Shown here: positions 35,461 to 44,434 of the stretch, piece by piece
How the letters are laid out: each line of letters starts with the position of its first letter
Numbering within the stretch: the stretch's first letter is position 1
NCBI RefSeq assembly: GCF_017873215.1
Contig: NZ_JAGGKA010000017.1
Coordinates: 39,757 to 103,756 of the forward strand
DNA: 64,000 bases
Direction of reading: 5' to 3'
Origin: Clostridium tetanomorphum
GTDB lineage: Bacteria; Bacillota; Clostridia; Clostridiales; Clostridiaceae
Notes under the pieces: model-generated
The model's input: only the letters and a program-made list of their open reading frames with translations
Told to the model about the DNA's origin: nothing
Databases searched by the model: none
Position numbers and translations under genes: made by a program

Positions 35461-36462
35461 TTATACCTCCTTTTCAAATAAAGCCCAAGTTCTAACTATC
35501 TTAAATCCTGCATCACCATACATTTTTCTAGCATTACCATTTATACCTGTAAAAAGAGACATGAATTCAGCCCCTTTTTCTTCAAATCCCTTGCAAAGCT
35601 TAAAAAATAATAGCTTTCCTATACCCTTTCCTTCATAATTCGGTTCTACTCCTATTCCACAGAAACTGCCTCTTCCACTCTTCTCTATCTTCAAAGGCCC
35701 TGCAAAGCCACAAATTTTATTATTATGAGCTGCTATTAAAAATGGATAAGGTTCTTTTAAAGAAAGATTATCTTTTATGTCTTTTCTCCAATATTCATTT
35801 CTTAATCTATCAAAAAAATCTTCTAACCCATAATGTTTATTTTTATTATAATATTCAACAGTAATACTATTCTGCCTAAGTTGAATTTCTCTATTTTTCA
35901 TGTTTTCATCCAAAAAAAATCTGTTTAAAACTCTATACATAGATACCTCTTTTGTTCTTTCCCTATATCCTATTCTTTTAAAAAATCTATATCCTTCACC
36001 ATTGGTGTCAACTCCAGGTGCATTTGGATGGTCATGCTTATATGAACCAGGAATATACCAAGAAATATTTATTGGGTTAAAAAAATCTATATTTATTTTT
36101 TTCTTTCCTTTAGCCTTTAGATAGTTCTCTAAAGTTTCTACTAACGCTTTCCCAATTCCTATTCCTTTTTTATCTTTTCTTACAATTACCATAGTTATAT
36201 ATCCTGGTATATCTTGAAATCTTTCTCCTGGTAATAATTCTTGCCTATATATGCCATTAGCAAAGCCAACAATTTCACTATTACTTATACATAAGTAAGT
36301 CCCTTCATATTGAAAATACGGATTATTTATAAATGTTTTTCTAAAGTCTTCTTCTTTAATAGGTTTATATAAAAAATTATCATTACAGCTGTTATTCCAC
36401 AATTGGACAACTTCGTATATATCTTCATTTGTAAATTCCCTTATAAAAAAATCATCATTCAT
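35461..36462 (-). CDS. Two-domain GNAT acetyltransferase, GlmA-like (proximal)
   Basis: 333 aa with two GNAT domains. First loop: RKDKKGIGIGKALVETLE (about 101-118). Second loop: EPNYEGKGIGKLLFFKL (about 281-297) with GIGV before it and NARKMYGDAGFKIV after it. Both acetyl-CoA sites look intact, unlike the distal paralogue. The context and double-domain form resemble GlmA (glucosamine N-acetyltransferase) of C. acetobutylicum. ATG 36462 has AGGAG 8 bases upstream. Confidence 0.75.
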   Translation of the reverse strand: MNDDFFIREFTNEDIYEVVQLWNNSCNDNFLYKPIKEEDFRKTFINNPYFQYEGTYLCISNSEIVGFANGIYRQELLPGERFQDIPGYITMVIVRKDKKGIGIGKALVETLENYLKAKGKKKINIDFFNPINISWYIPGSYKHDHPNAPGVDTNGEGYRFFKRIGYRERTKEVSMYRVLNRFFLDENMKNREIQLRQNSITVEYYNKNKHYGLEDFFDRLRNEYWRKDIKDNLSLKEPYPFLIAAHNNKICGFAGPLKIEKSGRGSFCGIGVEPNYEGKGIGKLLFFKLCKGFEEKGAEFMSLFTGINGNARKMYGDAGFKIVRTWALFEKEV

Positions 36463-36484
36463 AATCTTCACTCCTATTTATAAT

Positions 36485-37147
36485 CTAACTAAGCACTTCT
36501 TTGCTTTTTGTCTTATACTTTAATAATAAATTATCATAAATATTTATAAGAAATATAGAAACTACGCCAGGAAACAGCATTGGTACACTTACTACTGTTA
36601 AAATTAGTAATATACTTAAATCTATAATTTGAATTAATGTTCCAATAGTATAAATAGGATTATCCAAAAATAGTTTTATAGATTTATTTATACATTGACC
36701 TAAGCTTAAATTTTCTCTTATAAGTATTGATATTGTGTACATTTGTGACATACATATCATTACAAAAAAATAACTCTGAAACATTGCTATAGTAAAAGAT
36801 AGTATAGTTTTCGTTTTTATATAATACCACCAAGAGGAAACAAGTATTGTGAAAAATAATACCATTAATACTCCATATAAAAATCCTTTTATATAATATT
36901 TCTTCAATCCTATAAAAAATAATTTATAATTAAAAACCTTTCTATCCATTCTTTTAGTTAATGCATAAAATCCGGCAACAAAACAAGGCATAGCTAATAA
37001 AATCAAATAGATTATTCCTATAGGTATTATCATAAAAAAAGCTGGCAATATTGGTATAGATACCATTAAACTTATTACCAATATTTCTACAATATTTTCA
37101 TAGATATCATGGGCACTTTTTTTTAATGTTCCGCTTAAGCTATTCAT
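36485..37147 (-). CDS. DUF624 (YesL-like) membrane protein
   Basis: 220-aa membrane protein with five or six helices. It matches the DUF624 pattern often found beside carbohydrate ABC importers (YesL type), here between the ATPase gene and the enzyme genes. Function unknown; a helper of the importer is plausible. RBS GGGATGG. Confidence 0.75.
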   Translation of the reverse strand: MNSLSGTLKKSAHDIYENIVEILVISLMVSIPILPAFFMIIPIGIIYLILLAMPCFVAGFYALTKRMDRKVFNYKLFFIGLKKYYIKGFLYGVLMVLFFTILVSSWWYYIKTKTILSFTIAMFQSYFFVMICMSQMYTISILIRENLSLGQCINKSIKLFLDNPIYTIGTLIQIIDLSILLILTVVSVPMLFPGVVSIFLINIYDNLLLKYKTKSKEVLS

Positions 37148-37199
37148 AATTCCATCCCATCCTCATATATAAATAAATCTTAATAATACAATTGTTTTT

Positions 37200-38300
37200 C
37201 TATATAGACATCTCTGTGTCTTTATCAAAGACATGAACTTTGTCCATATCAAAGACAATCTTTGCCTTATCTTTATAAGCTATTTTGCTTTCTGGTGAAA
37301 CTCTAGCAGTAATTGTATTACCCCACTTATCAAAATACACTAAATTTTCCGCTCCTAGTTTCTCTACTGCTTTTATATTTGCTATTATTTCAGCTTTATT
37401 TTTTACTGTCTGTGAAAACTTTTCATCATGCATATCTTCAGGCCTTATTCCAATAATCACTTCTTTATCATCATATTTAGGAATTATTCTTTTTAATCTT
37501 TCCGGTATAAATAATGTTATGTCTTCTGCAATAAATCTATCCTTATCTACTTTACATTTAATAAAATTCATAGATGGTGCTCCAATAAATCCTGCAACAA
37601 ACATATTTATTGGTTTATTATATAATTCATCTGGCGATGCAATTTGTTGAATAATTCCCTTATTCATTACCACTATTCTTTGTCCTAAAGTCATAGCCTC
37701 TACTTGATCATGAGTTACATAAACTATAGTAGTACCTAATTTTTTATGAAGCTCGGCTATTTCTATCCTCATTTGAACCCTAAGTTTTGCATCTAAATTA
37801 GATAAAGGTTCATCAAATAAAAATACCTTAGGATTTCTAACAATAGCTCTTCCAACTGCTACCCTTTGTCTTTGTCCTCCAGATAACTCTTTTGGTTTTC
37901 TATCCAATAAATCTTCTATACTTAATATTTCAGAAGCTCTTTTAACTTTTTTATCTATTTCATTCTTTGGTACTTTTAAATTTTTAAGACCAAAAGATAA
38001 GTTTTCATATATAGTCATATGAGGATATAAAGCATAGTCCTGAAAAACCATAGCTATATCTCTTTCTTTAGGATGAAGGTTATTTACTAAAGTATCTCCT
38101 ATATATATATTCCCCATAGTTTGCTTTTCAAGCCCTGCTATCATCCTCAAAGAAGTTGTTTTCCCGCATCCTGATGGACCTACAAATACCATAAATTCTC
38201 TATCTTCTATAATAAAATTGGCATTATCTACAGCTTTAACTTTTCCCCTTTTTTCATCCATAAATTCCTTAGTTACATATTCAAAAATTATTTTAGCCAT
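37200..38300 (-). CDS. Carbohydrate ABC importer ATPase, MsmK/UgpC type
   Basis: 366 aa. Walker [10 protein letters not shown] (about 38-46), signature [14 protein letters not shown] (about 136), Walker [13 protein letters not shown], then a C-terminal TOBE-type domain [10 protein letters not shown] as in MalK, UgpC and MsmK. Such ATPases can energise several sugar importers. Here it lies 12 bases after its own permease gene. AAGGAGGAAGG precedes the ATG. Confidence 0.92.
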   Translation of the reverse strand: MAKIIFEYVTKEFMDEKRGKVKAVDNANFIIEDREFMVFVGPSGCGKTTSLRMIAGLEKQTMGNIYIGDTLVNNLHPKERDIAMVFQDYALYPHMTIYENLSFGLKNLKVPKNEIDKKVKRASEILSIEDLLDRKPKELSGGQRQRVAVGRAIVRNPKVFLFDEPLSNLDAKLRVQMRIEIAELHKKLGTTIVYVTHDQVEAMTLGQRIVVMNKGIIQQIASPDELYNKPINMFVAGFIGAPSMNFIKCKVDKDRFIAEDITLFIPERLKRIIPKYDDKEVIIGIRPEDMHDEKFSQTVKNKAEIIANIKAVEKLGAENLVYFDKWGNTITARVSPESKIAYKDKAKIVFDMDKVHVFDKDTEMSI

Positions 38301-38312
38301 TGTCCTTCCTCC

Positions 38313-39197
38313 TTATCCTTTAATGGCACCTATGGTTATACCCTGTAAAAAATACTTTTGTAACGAGAAGAATAATATAAACATTGGTATGGATGCAATA
38401 ACTGAACCTGCCATCAATGGACCATATAATGTTGAATCTACAAATTTAAAAGAAGCAAGTCCAACTTGTATTGTTCTCATAGTACTTGACTCTGTTACAA
38501 GTAATGGCCAGAAAAAATCATTCCAATGGGCCACAAAACTAAATATACCCATAACAGCTAATCCAGGCTTTGCTAGTGGCAATATAACCTTTCCATAAAT
38601 ACCAAATTCACTACAAGCATCTATCCTAGCCGCATCTATTAATGTGGATGGTATTGACGTCATATATTGCTTCATTAAAAAAATATTATATATAGACACA
38701 AGTGAAGGTATTATAAGAGCAAAGTATGAGTCTGTCATATTGAAAATATTTTTTACTAATATATAAAGAGGTATTAATGTTACCTGTCCAGGTATCATAA
38801 TAGCGCACATTAGCATCCAAAATATAGAATTTTTCCCAGGAAACTTAAGCTTAGAAAAAGCATATCCTGCCATAGAAGCAAAAAACACATTACATAATGT
38901 AATTATAGAAGCTACTAAAAGTGAGTTTAAAAGCCATCTTAATACATTCTTATTAAAAGTAAAAAAGTATTTATATGAACCCAACGTAAATTCAGTTGGA
39001 ATTAAAGTAAATTGTAAATTTGCTGAAGAATTTGGATTTGTAAATGAGGTTATTATCATAAAATATAAAGGCAAAATAGTAAATATACACCATAATATTA
39101 AAATAGCATATGTTATAACTCTTTTTACTTTAGCAGATTTACTTTTCTTTTCGACAAATATAGGTATTTTTTTATTTTCTAATTTAGCTTCAGCCAT
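38313..39197 (-). CDS. Sugar ABC importer permease, second subunit
   Basis: 294-aa permease with six helices, AraQ/LplC-like. EAA loop: IDAARIDACSEFGIYGKVIL then PLAKPGLAVM. ATG 39197 is supported by GGAGGTGGAAAT; the 13 bases to the first permease gene show coupling. It would import an amino-sugar compound with the partner permease at 39211-40125. Confidence 0.92.
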   Translation of the reverse strand: MAEAKLENKKIPIFVEKKSKSAKVKRVITYAILILWCIFTILPLYFMIITSFTNPNSSANLQFTLIPTEFTLGSYKYFFTFNKNVLRWLLNSLLVASIITLCNVFFASMAGYAFSKLKFPGKNSIFWMLMCAIMIPGQVTLIPLYILVKNIFNMTDSYFALIIPSLVSIYNIFLMKQYMTSIPSTLIDAARIDACSEFGIYGKVILPLAKPGLAVMGIFSFVAHWNDFFWPLLVTESSTMRTIQVGLASFKFVDSTLYGPLMAGSVIASIPMFILFFSLQKYFLQGITIGAIKG

Positions 39198-39210
39198 ATT
39201 TCCACCTCCA

Positions 39211-40125
39211 TTAATATTCAACATCGGAGCCCAAGTATTTAAATTGTAATACAGATATTATTACAATAATTATCGCCAGAACAAAAGATTCTGCTGCTGC
39301 CACACCAAATTCAAAATATGAAAAAGCGTGGTCGTATATCAAGAGAGCAATTGTAGTAGTAGCATGATCTGGTCCTCCACCTGTCATAAGATATGCATTC
39401 ATAAATACTTGAAATGATCCTATTATTCCAGTCACAAACATATATAATGTAGTTGGTTTCAATAATGGCCATGTTATATTTTTAAATTTTGACCAAGTAC
39501 TTGCCGCATCTATATCTGCCGCTTCATATATGGTTTTTGGTATTCCTCCTAAAGAAGCTAAATAAAGTATTATACCTGCTCCATGCCCTCCCAAATAAGT
39601 CATAAACATTAAAGAAAATAGTGCTGTACTCTTTTGCCCTAACCAATTCACATTAGTAAATCCAAACCAACTTATTAGCCTATTTATTAACCCTTCTGGC
39701 ATAGGATCATACATACATAACCAAACTAAAGACATAGTAACCCCTGATGTTACTGCTGGTAAATAAAATGCAGCCTTAAAGAATGTTTGTGATTTTTTAT
39801 TTAGTTGAAATATAAGTACAGCTAAAGCTAAAGATATAAGTACATTAATAGGAACCGTTCCTAATGTGTATATTAATGTATTTATTAATGATTTTTTAAA
39901 TAAGGAACTTCTAAAAACTTGCTTATAATTATTAAGCCCTACCCAGGTTGAGTGAGAAACATTATATTCTTGAAAGCTCATTATAAAAGCTCTTATTAAT
40001 GGATATAATGTAAAACATGTAAACAGTATCACTGGAAGTGCTATAAATATATAACACCAGCCATAATCAGATAAAAATCTTCTAAAGCTTTTTGGATTCT
40101 TGGTTAATTTTGTTGTATTCTCCAT
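39211..40125 (-). CDS. Sugar ABC importer permease, first subunit
   Basis: 304-aa permease, six helices, MalF/UgpA-like. EAA loop: IYEAADIDAASTWSKFKNIT then WPLLKPTTLYMF. ATG 40125 follows AAAGGGAG by 8 bases. A 98-bp MITE lies in the 205-base gap between this gene and the upstream binding-protein gene. Confidence 0.92.
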   Translation of the reverse strand: MENTTKLTKNPKSFRRFLSDYGWCYIFIALPVILFTCFTLYPLIRAFIMSFQEYNVSHSTWVGLNNYKQVFRSSLFKKSLINTLIYTLGTVPINVLISLALAVLIFQLNKKSQTFFKAAFYLPAVTSGVTMSLVWLCMYDPMPEGLINRLISWFGFTNVNWLGQKSTALFSLMFMTYLGGHGAGIILYLASLGGIPKTIYEAADIDAASTWSKFKNITWPLLKPTTLYMFVTGIIGSFQVFMNAYLMTGGGPDHATTTIALLIYDHAFSYFEFGVAAAESFVLAIIIVIISVLQFKYLGSDVEY

Positions 40126-40153
40126 ATACAAAACTCCCTTTAATTTTTAATAT

Positions 40154-40251
40154 GAGGCTGTCACACTAAGAATAAATCCTACAATATATCGTGTTAACTT
40201 TAAACTTGTAAAACAGTATATTGTATATAAATTCCTTAATGTGACAGCCCC
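40154..40251 (-). mobile_element. 98-bp MITE, copy 2
   Basis: On the minus strand it starts GGGGCTGTCACATTAAGG and ends CTTAGTGTGACAGCCTC. The outer 17 bases form an almost perfect inverted repeat. It has the same length and the same blocks (AATTTA-ATACAATATACT, GGATTTA-TCTTA) as copy 1 at 17400-17497. It is inserted between SBP and permease genes of one operon, where its hairpin could attenuate downstream transcription. Confidence 0.8.
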
Positions 40252-40330
40252 ATTTCACTTAAAGTTTTATGCTGTCCATAGTAGCTCATAGACCTCTAAA
40301 CAATTACTCTAAGCTTAAGCTAATAATAAC

Positions 40331-41725
40331 TCACTTCTCTCCAAACAATTCTTTAGCTTTATCTTTTACAGCCTTATACATATCTTCAGAAGTAATATCT
40401 CCGCCAAGAAGAGCTGAATATTTAGGTATTATAACTTCGTCTTTTATTTTAGTTGCCTTTTTAGCTATTTGTGGGTCAGCTTGAACTGGAGATGGCACAT
40501 TTTTAAACAAAGTATCTACAACTAGTTTATTTTCAGGTTTCATTGTATATTTATCTTTCCACATAGCATCTCCTGATTTAGTAACCTGTGGAAGACATAA
40601 AATTTCAGCTGACTCTCCAGCCTTGCCTGATGTTAATGCTACTAAAACCTCAGCAGTATTTTTTAAATGTTCTTTCTGAGATACATTCCCCTTATAATTT
40701 TTTTGTTTATACATTGTATACCCATCTACTCCACCAGGAGATATTGATTTTTGCCCTTTATTATGCGGTTCTGGTAGCAATACAAAATCCACTTCCTTTT
40801 GTCCCTTAGGTGCTTTTCCTTCTCTGACTTTAGTATTATTATCTCCAATTGTAATTTCATAATATGGCATTGCTTTTCCTATTATCATAGCTTGATGAGA
40901 GTACAAATACTCCATTCTTTTTTGAGGAGTTATTTGGTTTGACTCTTTTGGCATTATTCCTTCATCTATTAAACTTCTTATAAACTTTAATGTTTGTAAA
41001 AACTTTTCATCTGAATATGTGTATTTGTTCTCTTCATTCACAGCATCCACTAATCCATTATTAGCAAGCATATGTTCTAATAACTCTGAGGACATAGATG
41101 CTCCACCTGCTCCATGAAATACAAAGCCATATTGTTGCTTCCCTTCTGCATTTTTCTTTGTTCCCTTTTTGGCTAATGCTTTAAACTCATCCCAAGTCCA
41201 TCCTTCCTTTTGAATCTTATTCCAATTAATTCCTGATTCTTCTAATAATTTCTTATTTCCTCCTATAGTATGAAGTTTCATATACAATGGTAATCCGTAC
41301 AATTTATTATTCACTTTCATATATGAAAGAGCATTAGAATAATAATCTTTTAGAATATCTTTATCTATATAATCTTCCACATTAACAGCTAATCCTGTTT
41401 GCACATACTTTGCTGAAGGAATTACAAACATTAAATCTGGTGGTGAACCTGCATTTATTGCGGTATCAAACTTCTTTATTCCTTCTTGCCATGATAATTC
41501 CTCTGCTTCAATTTTTATATTTTTATTTTTATTTTCAAAGTCATCCTTTATCTTTTTGAAATTCTCTTTGTAATCCTTTTCTACTGGAAAAGTCCATACT
41601 TTTACTATATCTTTTTTATCTTCACTTTCTGTACTAGTATTTTTTGTTTCTCCACATGCAGTAAATATTAATGAGATTATACTAATAATCATGGTTACTA
41701 CAAATATCTTTTTTATTCTTCTCAT
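40331..41725 (-). CDS. Sugar-binding lipoprotein, copy A (SBP family 1)
   Basis: 464-aa extracellular lipoprotein. Signal MRRIKKIFVVTMIISIISL, lipobox IFTAC. Family-1 solute-binding features: KVWTFPVEKDYKENFKKIKD near the start, INAGSPPDLMFV near 90, FVFHGAGGASMSSELL near 205. It has the same length as copy B upstream and is closely similar throughout, so they arose by tandem duplication. Likely ligand: cell-wall amino sugar or muropeptide sugar, from context. AGGGGGATTTAA precedes the ATG. Confidence 0.9.
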   Translation of the reverse strand: MRRIKKIFVVTMIISIISLIFTACGETKNTSTESEDKKDIVKVWTFPVEKDYKENFKKIKDDFENKNKNIKIEAEELSWQEGIKKFDTAINAGSPPDLMFVIPSAKYVQTGLAVNVEDYIDKDILKDYYSNALSYMKVNNKLYGLPLYMKLHTIGGNKKLLEESGINWNKIQKEGWTWDEFKALAKKGTKKNAEGKQQYGFVFHGAGGASMSSELLEHMLANNGLVDAVNEENKYTYSDEKFLQTLKFIRSLIDEGIMPKESNQITPQKRMEYLYSHQAMIIGKAMPYYEITIGDNNTKVREGKAPKGQKEVDFVLLPEPHNKGQKSISPGGVDGYTMYKQKNYKGNVSQKEHLKNTAEVLVALTSGKAGESAEILCLPQVTKSGDAMWKDKYTMKPENKLVVDTLFKNVPSPVQADPQIAKKATKIKDEVIIPKYSALLGGDITSEDMYKAVKDKAKELFGEK

Positions 41726-41856
41726 TTAAATCCCCCTTACCTACCCCATTAAATAAATATTTAAGCCATTTTTACATAAATAACCCATTAAACAACATAA
41801 CGCATGAAATTTATTAAATTTTATATATATTATTTATATTCTGAAAATATCACAAG

Positions 41857-43251
41857 CTATTTGTCAAACTCTTCTTTAGCTTTAATCTTTATTGCCTCAT
41901 ACATCTGTTCCGCTGTTACATCTCCACCTAGCAATCCTGAATATTTTGGTACCATGACTTCATCCTTAATTTTAGCTGCTTTCTTAGATGCTTTTAAATC
42001 ACATTGCACTGGCGGTACAAAATTTTTAAATAAACTGTCTACTACTACTTTATTCTCAGGTTTCATAGTATATTTATTATTCCACATAGTCTCTCCATAT
42101 TTAGTTACCTGTGGAACACATAACACTACTGCTGATGATCCAGCTTTTCCTGATGTTAATACTACAAGTAATTTTGCTACATTCTTTAAATGTTCTTCTT
42201 GTGATATATCTCCCTTATAATTTTTTTGTTTAAACATTGAATATCCATCTACTCCTCCTGCTGTAACTGGTTTTTGTCCTTTTGCATGAGGCTCTGGTAA
42301 TAATATAAATTCTACTTCTTTTTGCCCTGCTGGTGCTTTTCCCTGTTTTACTTTTTCATTATTATCTCCAACAAATATTTCGTAGTAGGCCATAGACTTA
42401 CCAACCATCATAGCTTGTTCTGAATATAAATAATCCATTCTTTTTGCTGGAGTTATCTGATTTGACTCTTTTGGCATTATTCCTTCATCTATCAAACTTC
42501 TTATAAACTTTAATGTTTCAAAAAATTTAGGATCTGTATAAGTATAATTATTTTTTTCATCTACTGGATAGGGTAATCCATTATTCATAAGCATATGCTC
42601 AAGCAGTTCTGATGACATAGAAGCCCCTCCTGCTCCATGGAAAACAAAGCCATATTGTTGTTTCCCATCAGCATTTTTCTTTGTCCCTTTTTTAGCTAAT
42701 TGCTTAAACTCATCCCATGTCCATCCTTCCTTTTGAATCTTCTTCCAATCAATTCCTGATTCTTCTAATAACTTTTTATTTCCTCCAATAGTATGTGGCT
42801 CCATGTATAACGGAAGTCCATAAAGTTTTCCTTCTACTCTCATATAATCTAATATATTAGAATAGTAATCTGTTAAGGTATCCTTATGAATATATTTTTC
42901 AATGTCAACCGCTAGTCCAGTTTGTACATACTTTGCTGATGGTGATACAAACATTATATCTGGTGGTGTTCCTGCATTTATTGCAGTATCAAATTTTTTC
43001 ATACCTTCTGACCAAGAAAGTTCTTCTACTTCTATTACAACATCCTTATTTTTGCTTTCAAAATCAGACTTCAATTCTTTAAAAGTTTCTTGATATCTTT
43101 TTTCTATTGGAAAAGTCCACACTTTCACTACATCTTTTTTTCCATCTTTACCCTCAGAAGTAGAAGTCATTTTTTCACCACAACCTGCTAATACAGAAAT
43201 AATCATAACTGTTGTTATAGTTATTGCACAAATTTTCTTTAAATTAAACAT
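41857..43251 (-). CDS. Sugar-binding lipoprotein, copy B (SBP family 1)
   Basis: 464 aa with lipobox VLAGC. It shares with copy A the blocks FVFHGAGGASMSSELLEHML and SLIDEGIMPKESNQIT, while the N-terminal third and several ligand-region positions differ (for example LPLYMEPHTI against LPLYMKLHTI). Divergence suggests two related ligands for one permease pair. AGGAGGGG precedes the ATG. anmK lies 27 bases upstream. Confidence 0.9.
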   Translation of the reverse strand: MFNLKKICAITITTVMIISVLAGCGEKMTSTSEGKDGKKDVVKVWTFPIEKRYQETFKELKSDFESKNKDVVIEVEELSWSEGMKKFDTAINAGTPPDIMFVSPSAKYVQTGLAVDIEKYIHKDTLTDYYSNILDYMRVEGKLYGLPLYMEPHTIGGNKKLLEESGIDWKKIQKEGWTWDEFKQLAKKGTKKNADGKQQYGFVFHGAGGASMSSELLEHMLMNNGLPYPVDEKNNYTYTDPKFFETLKFIRSLIDEGIMPKESNQITPAKRMDYLYSEQAMMVGKSMAYYEIFVGDNNEKVKQGKAPAGQKEVEFILLPEPHAKGQKPVTAGGVDGYSMFKQKNYKGDISQEEHLKNVAKLLVVLTSGKAGSSAVVLCVPQVTKYGETMWNNKYTMKPENKVVVDSLFKNFVPPVQCDLKASKKAAKIKDEVMVPKYSGLLGGDVTAEQMYEAIKIKAKEEFDK

Positions 43252-43278
43252 ACAACCCCTCCTACTTTTATTAAAAAC

Positions 43279-44421
43279 TTACTTAACTAGAGTTATGTTC
43301 CCCAATATAACTCTTTCTTTAGCTCCCGTAGCTTTTGTAATGTTTCCATAATTATTATTTATTGTTTCATTAGCTAATATAGCAAAAGCTATGGCTTCTT
43401 TTGCATCTGATGAATATCCTAAATCCTCTTGTATCATTATTTTATAATCTGGTAAAAGCCTTTTTAACATACCTACTAGTGTATTATTATAGCTTCCTCC
43501 CCCTCCAATTATTATTTCTTCTATTTTTACATTAGGAAATATAAACTTTTTATAGCCTTCACTTATTGAATTCGCTGTAAAAGCTGTAATAGTACATATA
43601 AAATTCTCATCACTTATATGTGACCATTTCTTTATAAGATTATACGTAAACTCTTCTCCAAACATTTCTCTACCTGTAGTTTTAGGAGGTAACTTCTTTA
43701 CATAATCCATATTCATAAGTTCTTTTAATAAATCAACATTTATCTTGCCTTTAAATGCTATGTCTCCATTTCTATCATAAGGCATACCTTTCAATTGTTT
43801 AACAGCTTCATCTATAATCATAGTTCCAGGTCCTGTATCAAAAGCATACACATCTTCTATTGTACAATTTCCCGGAATAACAGTAACATTCCCTATACCT
43901 CCTATATTCTGAAGCAATCTACTTTTGCTATTTCTATAAATTAAATATTCTGTATAAGGTACCAATGGAGCTCCTTGCCCACCTGCTGCCATATCCATGG
44001 TTCTAAAATTAGAAACTACTTTAGTCTTAGTCTGATATGCTATTACAGCGGGTTCCCCTATTTGCAAAGTTGACCTAATATACTTTTCATTATCATTAGC
44101 TAAATGGTATATAGTCTGACCATGGCATCCTATTAAATCTACTTTTTCTATAGGAAAATCAATTTCCTTGCATAATTTTTTTATAGCATCTGCAAAAATA
44201 TACCCTAATTTAAAATTCAAACTACATATGTCCCTAACATTAGATTTGTTAATATCACAACAATTCATTATTTCTTTTTTTACATCCTTAGGCATATCCT
44301 CTTTTATGTATTTTATAAGCCGAACCTTAGAATTTTGTCCATATCCATCTATCTTAACTAATGCTACATCTATTCCATCTAAAGACGTACCTGACATAAC
44401 TCCTACCACATATTTGCTCAT
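43279..44421 (-). CDS. anmK: Anhydro-N-acetylmuramic acid kinase
   Basis: 380-aa cytosolic sugar kinase. Family marks: YVVGVMSGTSLDGIDVALVK at the start, LIGCHGQTIYH, QIGEPAVIA, NIGGIGNVT and FDTGPGTMIID. It hydrates and phosphorylates 1,6-anhydro-MurNAc to MurNAc-6-phosphate. The usual next enzyme, MurQ etherase, is not in the window. AnmK implies that anhydro sugars, products of lytic transglycosylases, reach the cytosol. RBS AAAGGTGA. Confidence 0.94.
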   Translation of the reverse strand: MSKYVVGVMSGTSLDGIDVALVKIDGYGQNSKVRLIKYIKEDMPKDVKKEIMNCCDINKSNVRDICSLNFKLGYIFADAIKKLCKEIDFPIEKVDLIGCHGQTIYHLANDNEKYIRSTLQIGEPAVIAYQTKTKVVSNFRTMDMAAGGQGAPLVPYTEYLIYRNSKSRLLQNIGGIGNVTVIPGNCTIEDVYAFDTGPGTMIIDEAVKQLKGMPYDRNGDIAFKGKINVDLLKELMNMDYVKKLPPKTTGREMFGEEFTYNLIKKWSHISDENFICTITAFTANSISEGYKKFIFPNVKIEEIIIGGGGSYNNTLVGMLKRLLPDYKIMIQEDLGYSSDAKEAIAFAILANETINNNYGNITKATGAKERVILGNITLVK

Positions 44422-44434
44422 AAAATCACCTTTC

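Noticed and set aside
37285..37650. Plus-strand open frame opposite the msmK-type gene
   Set aside because: The minus-strand frame has Walker and signature motifs; this one has none and no ribosome binding site.
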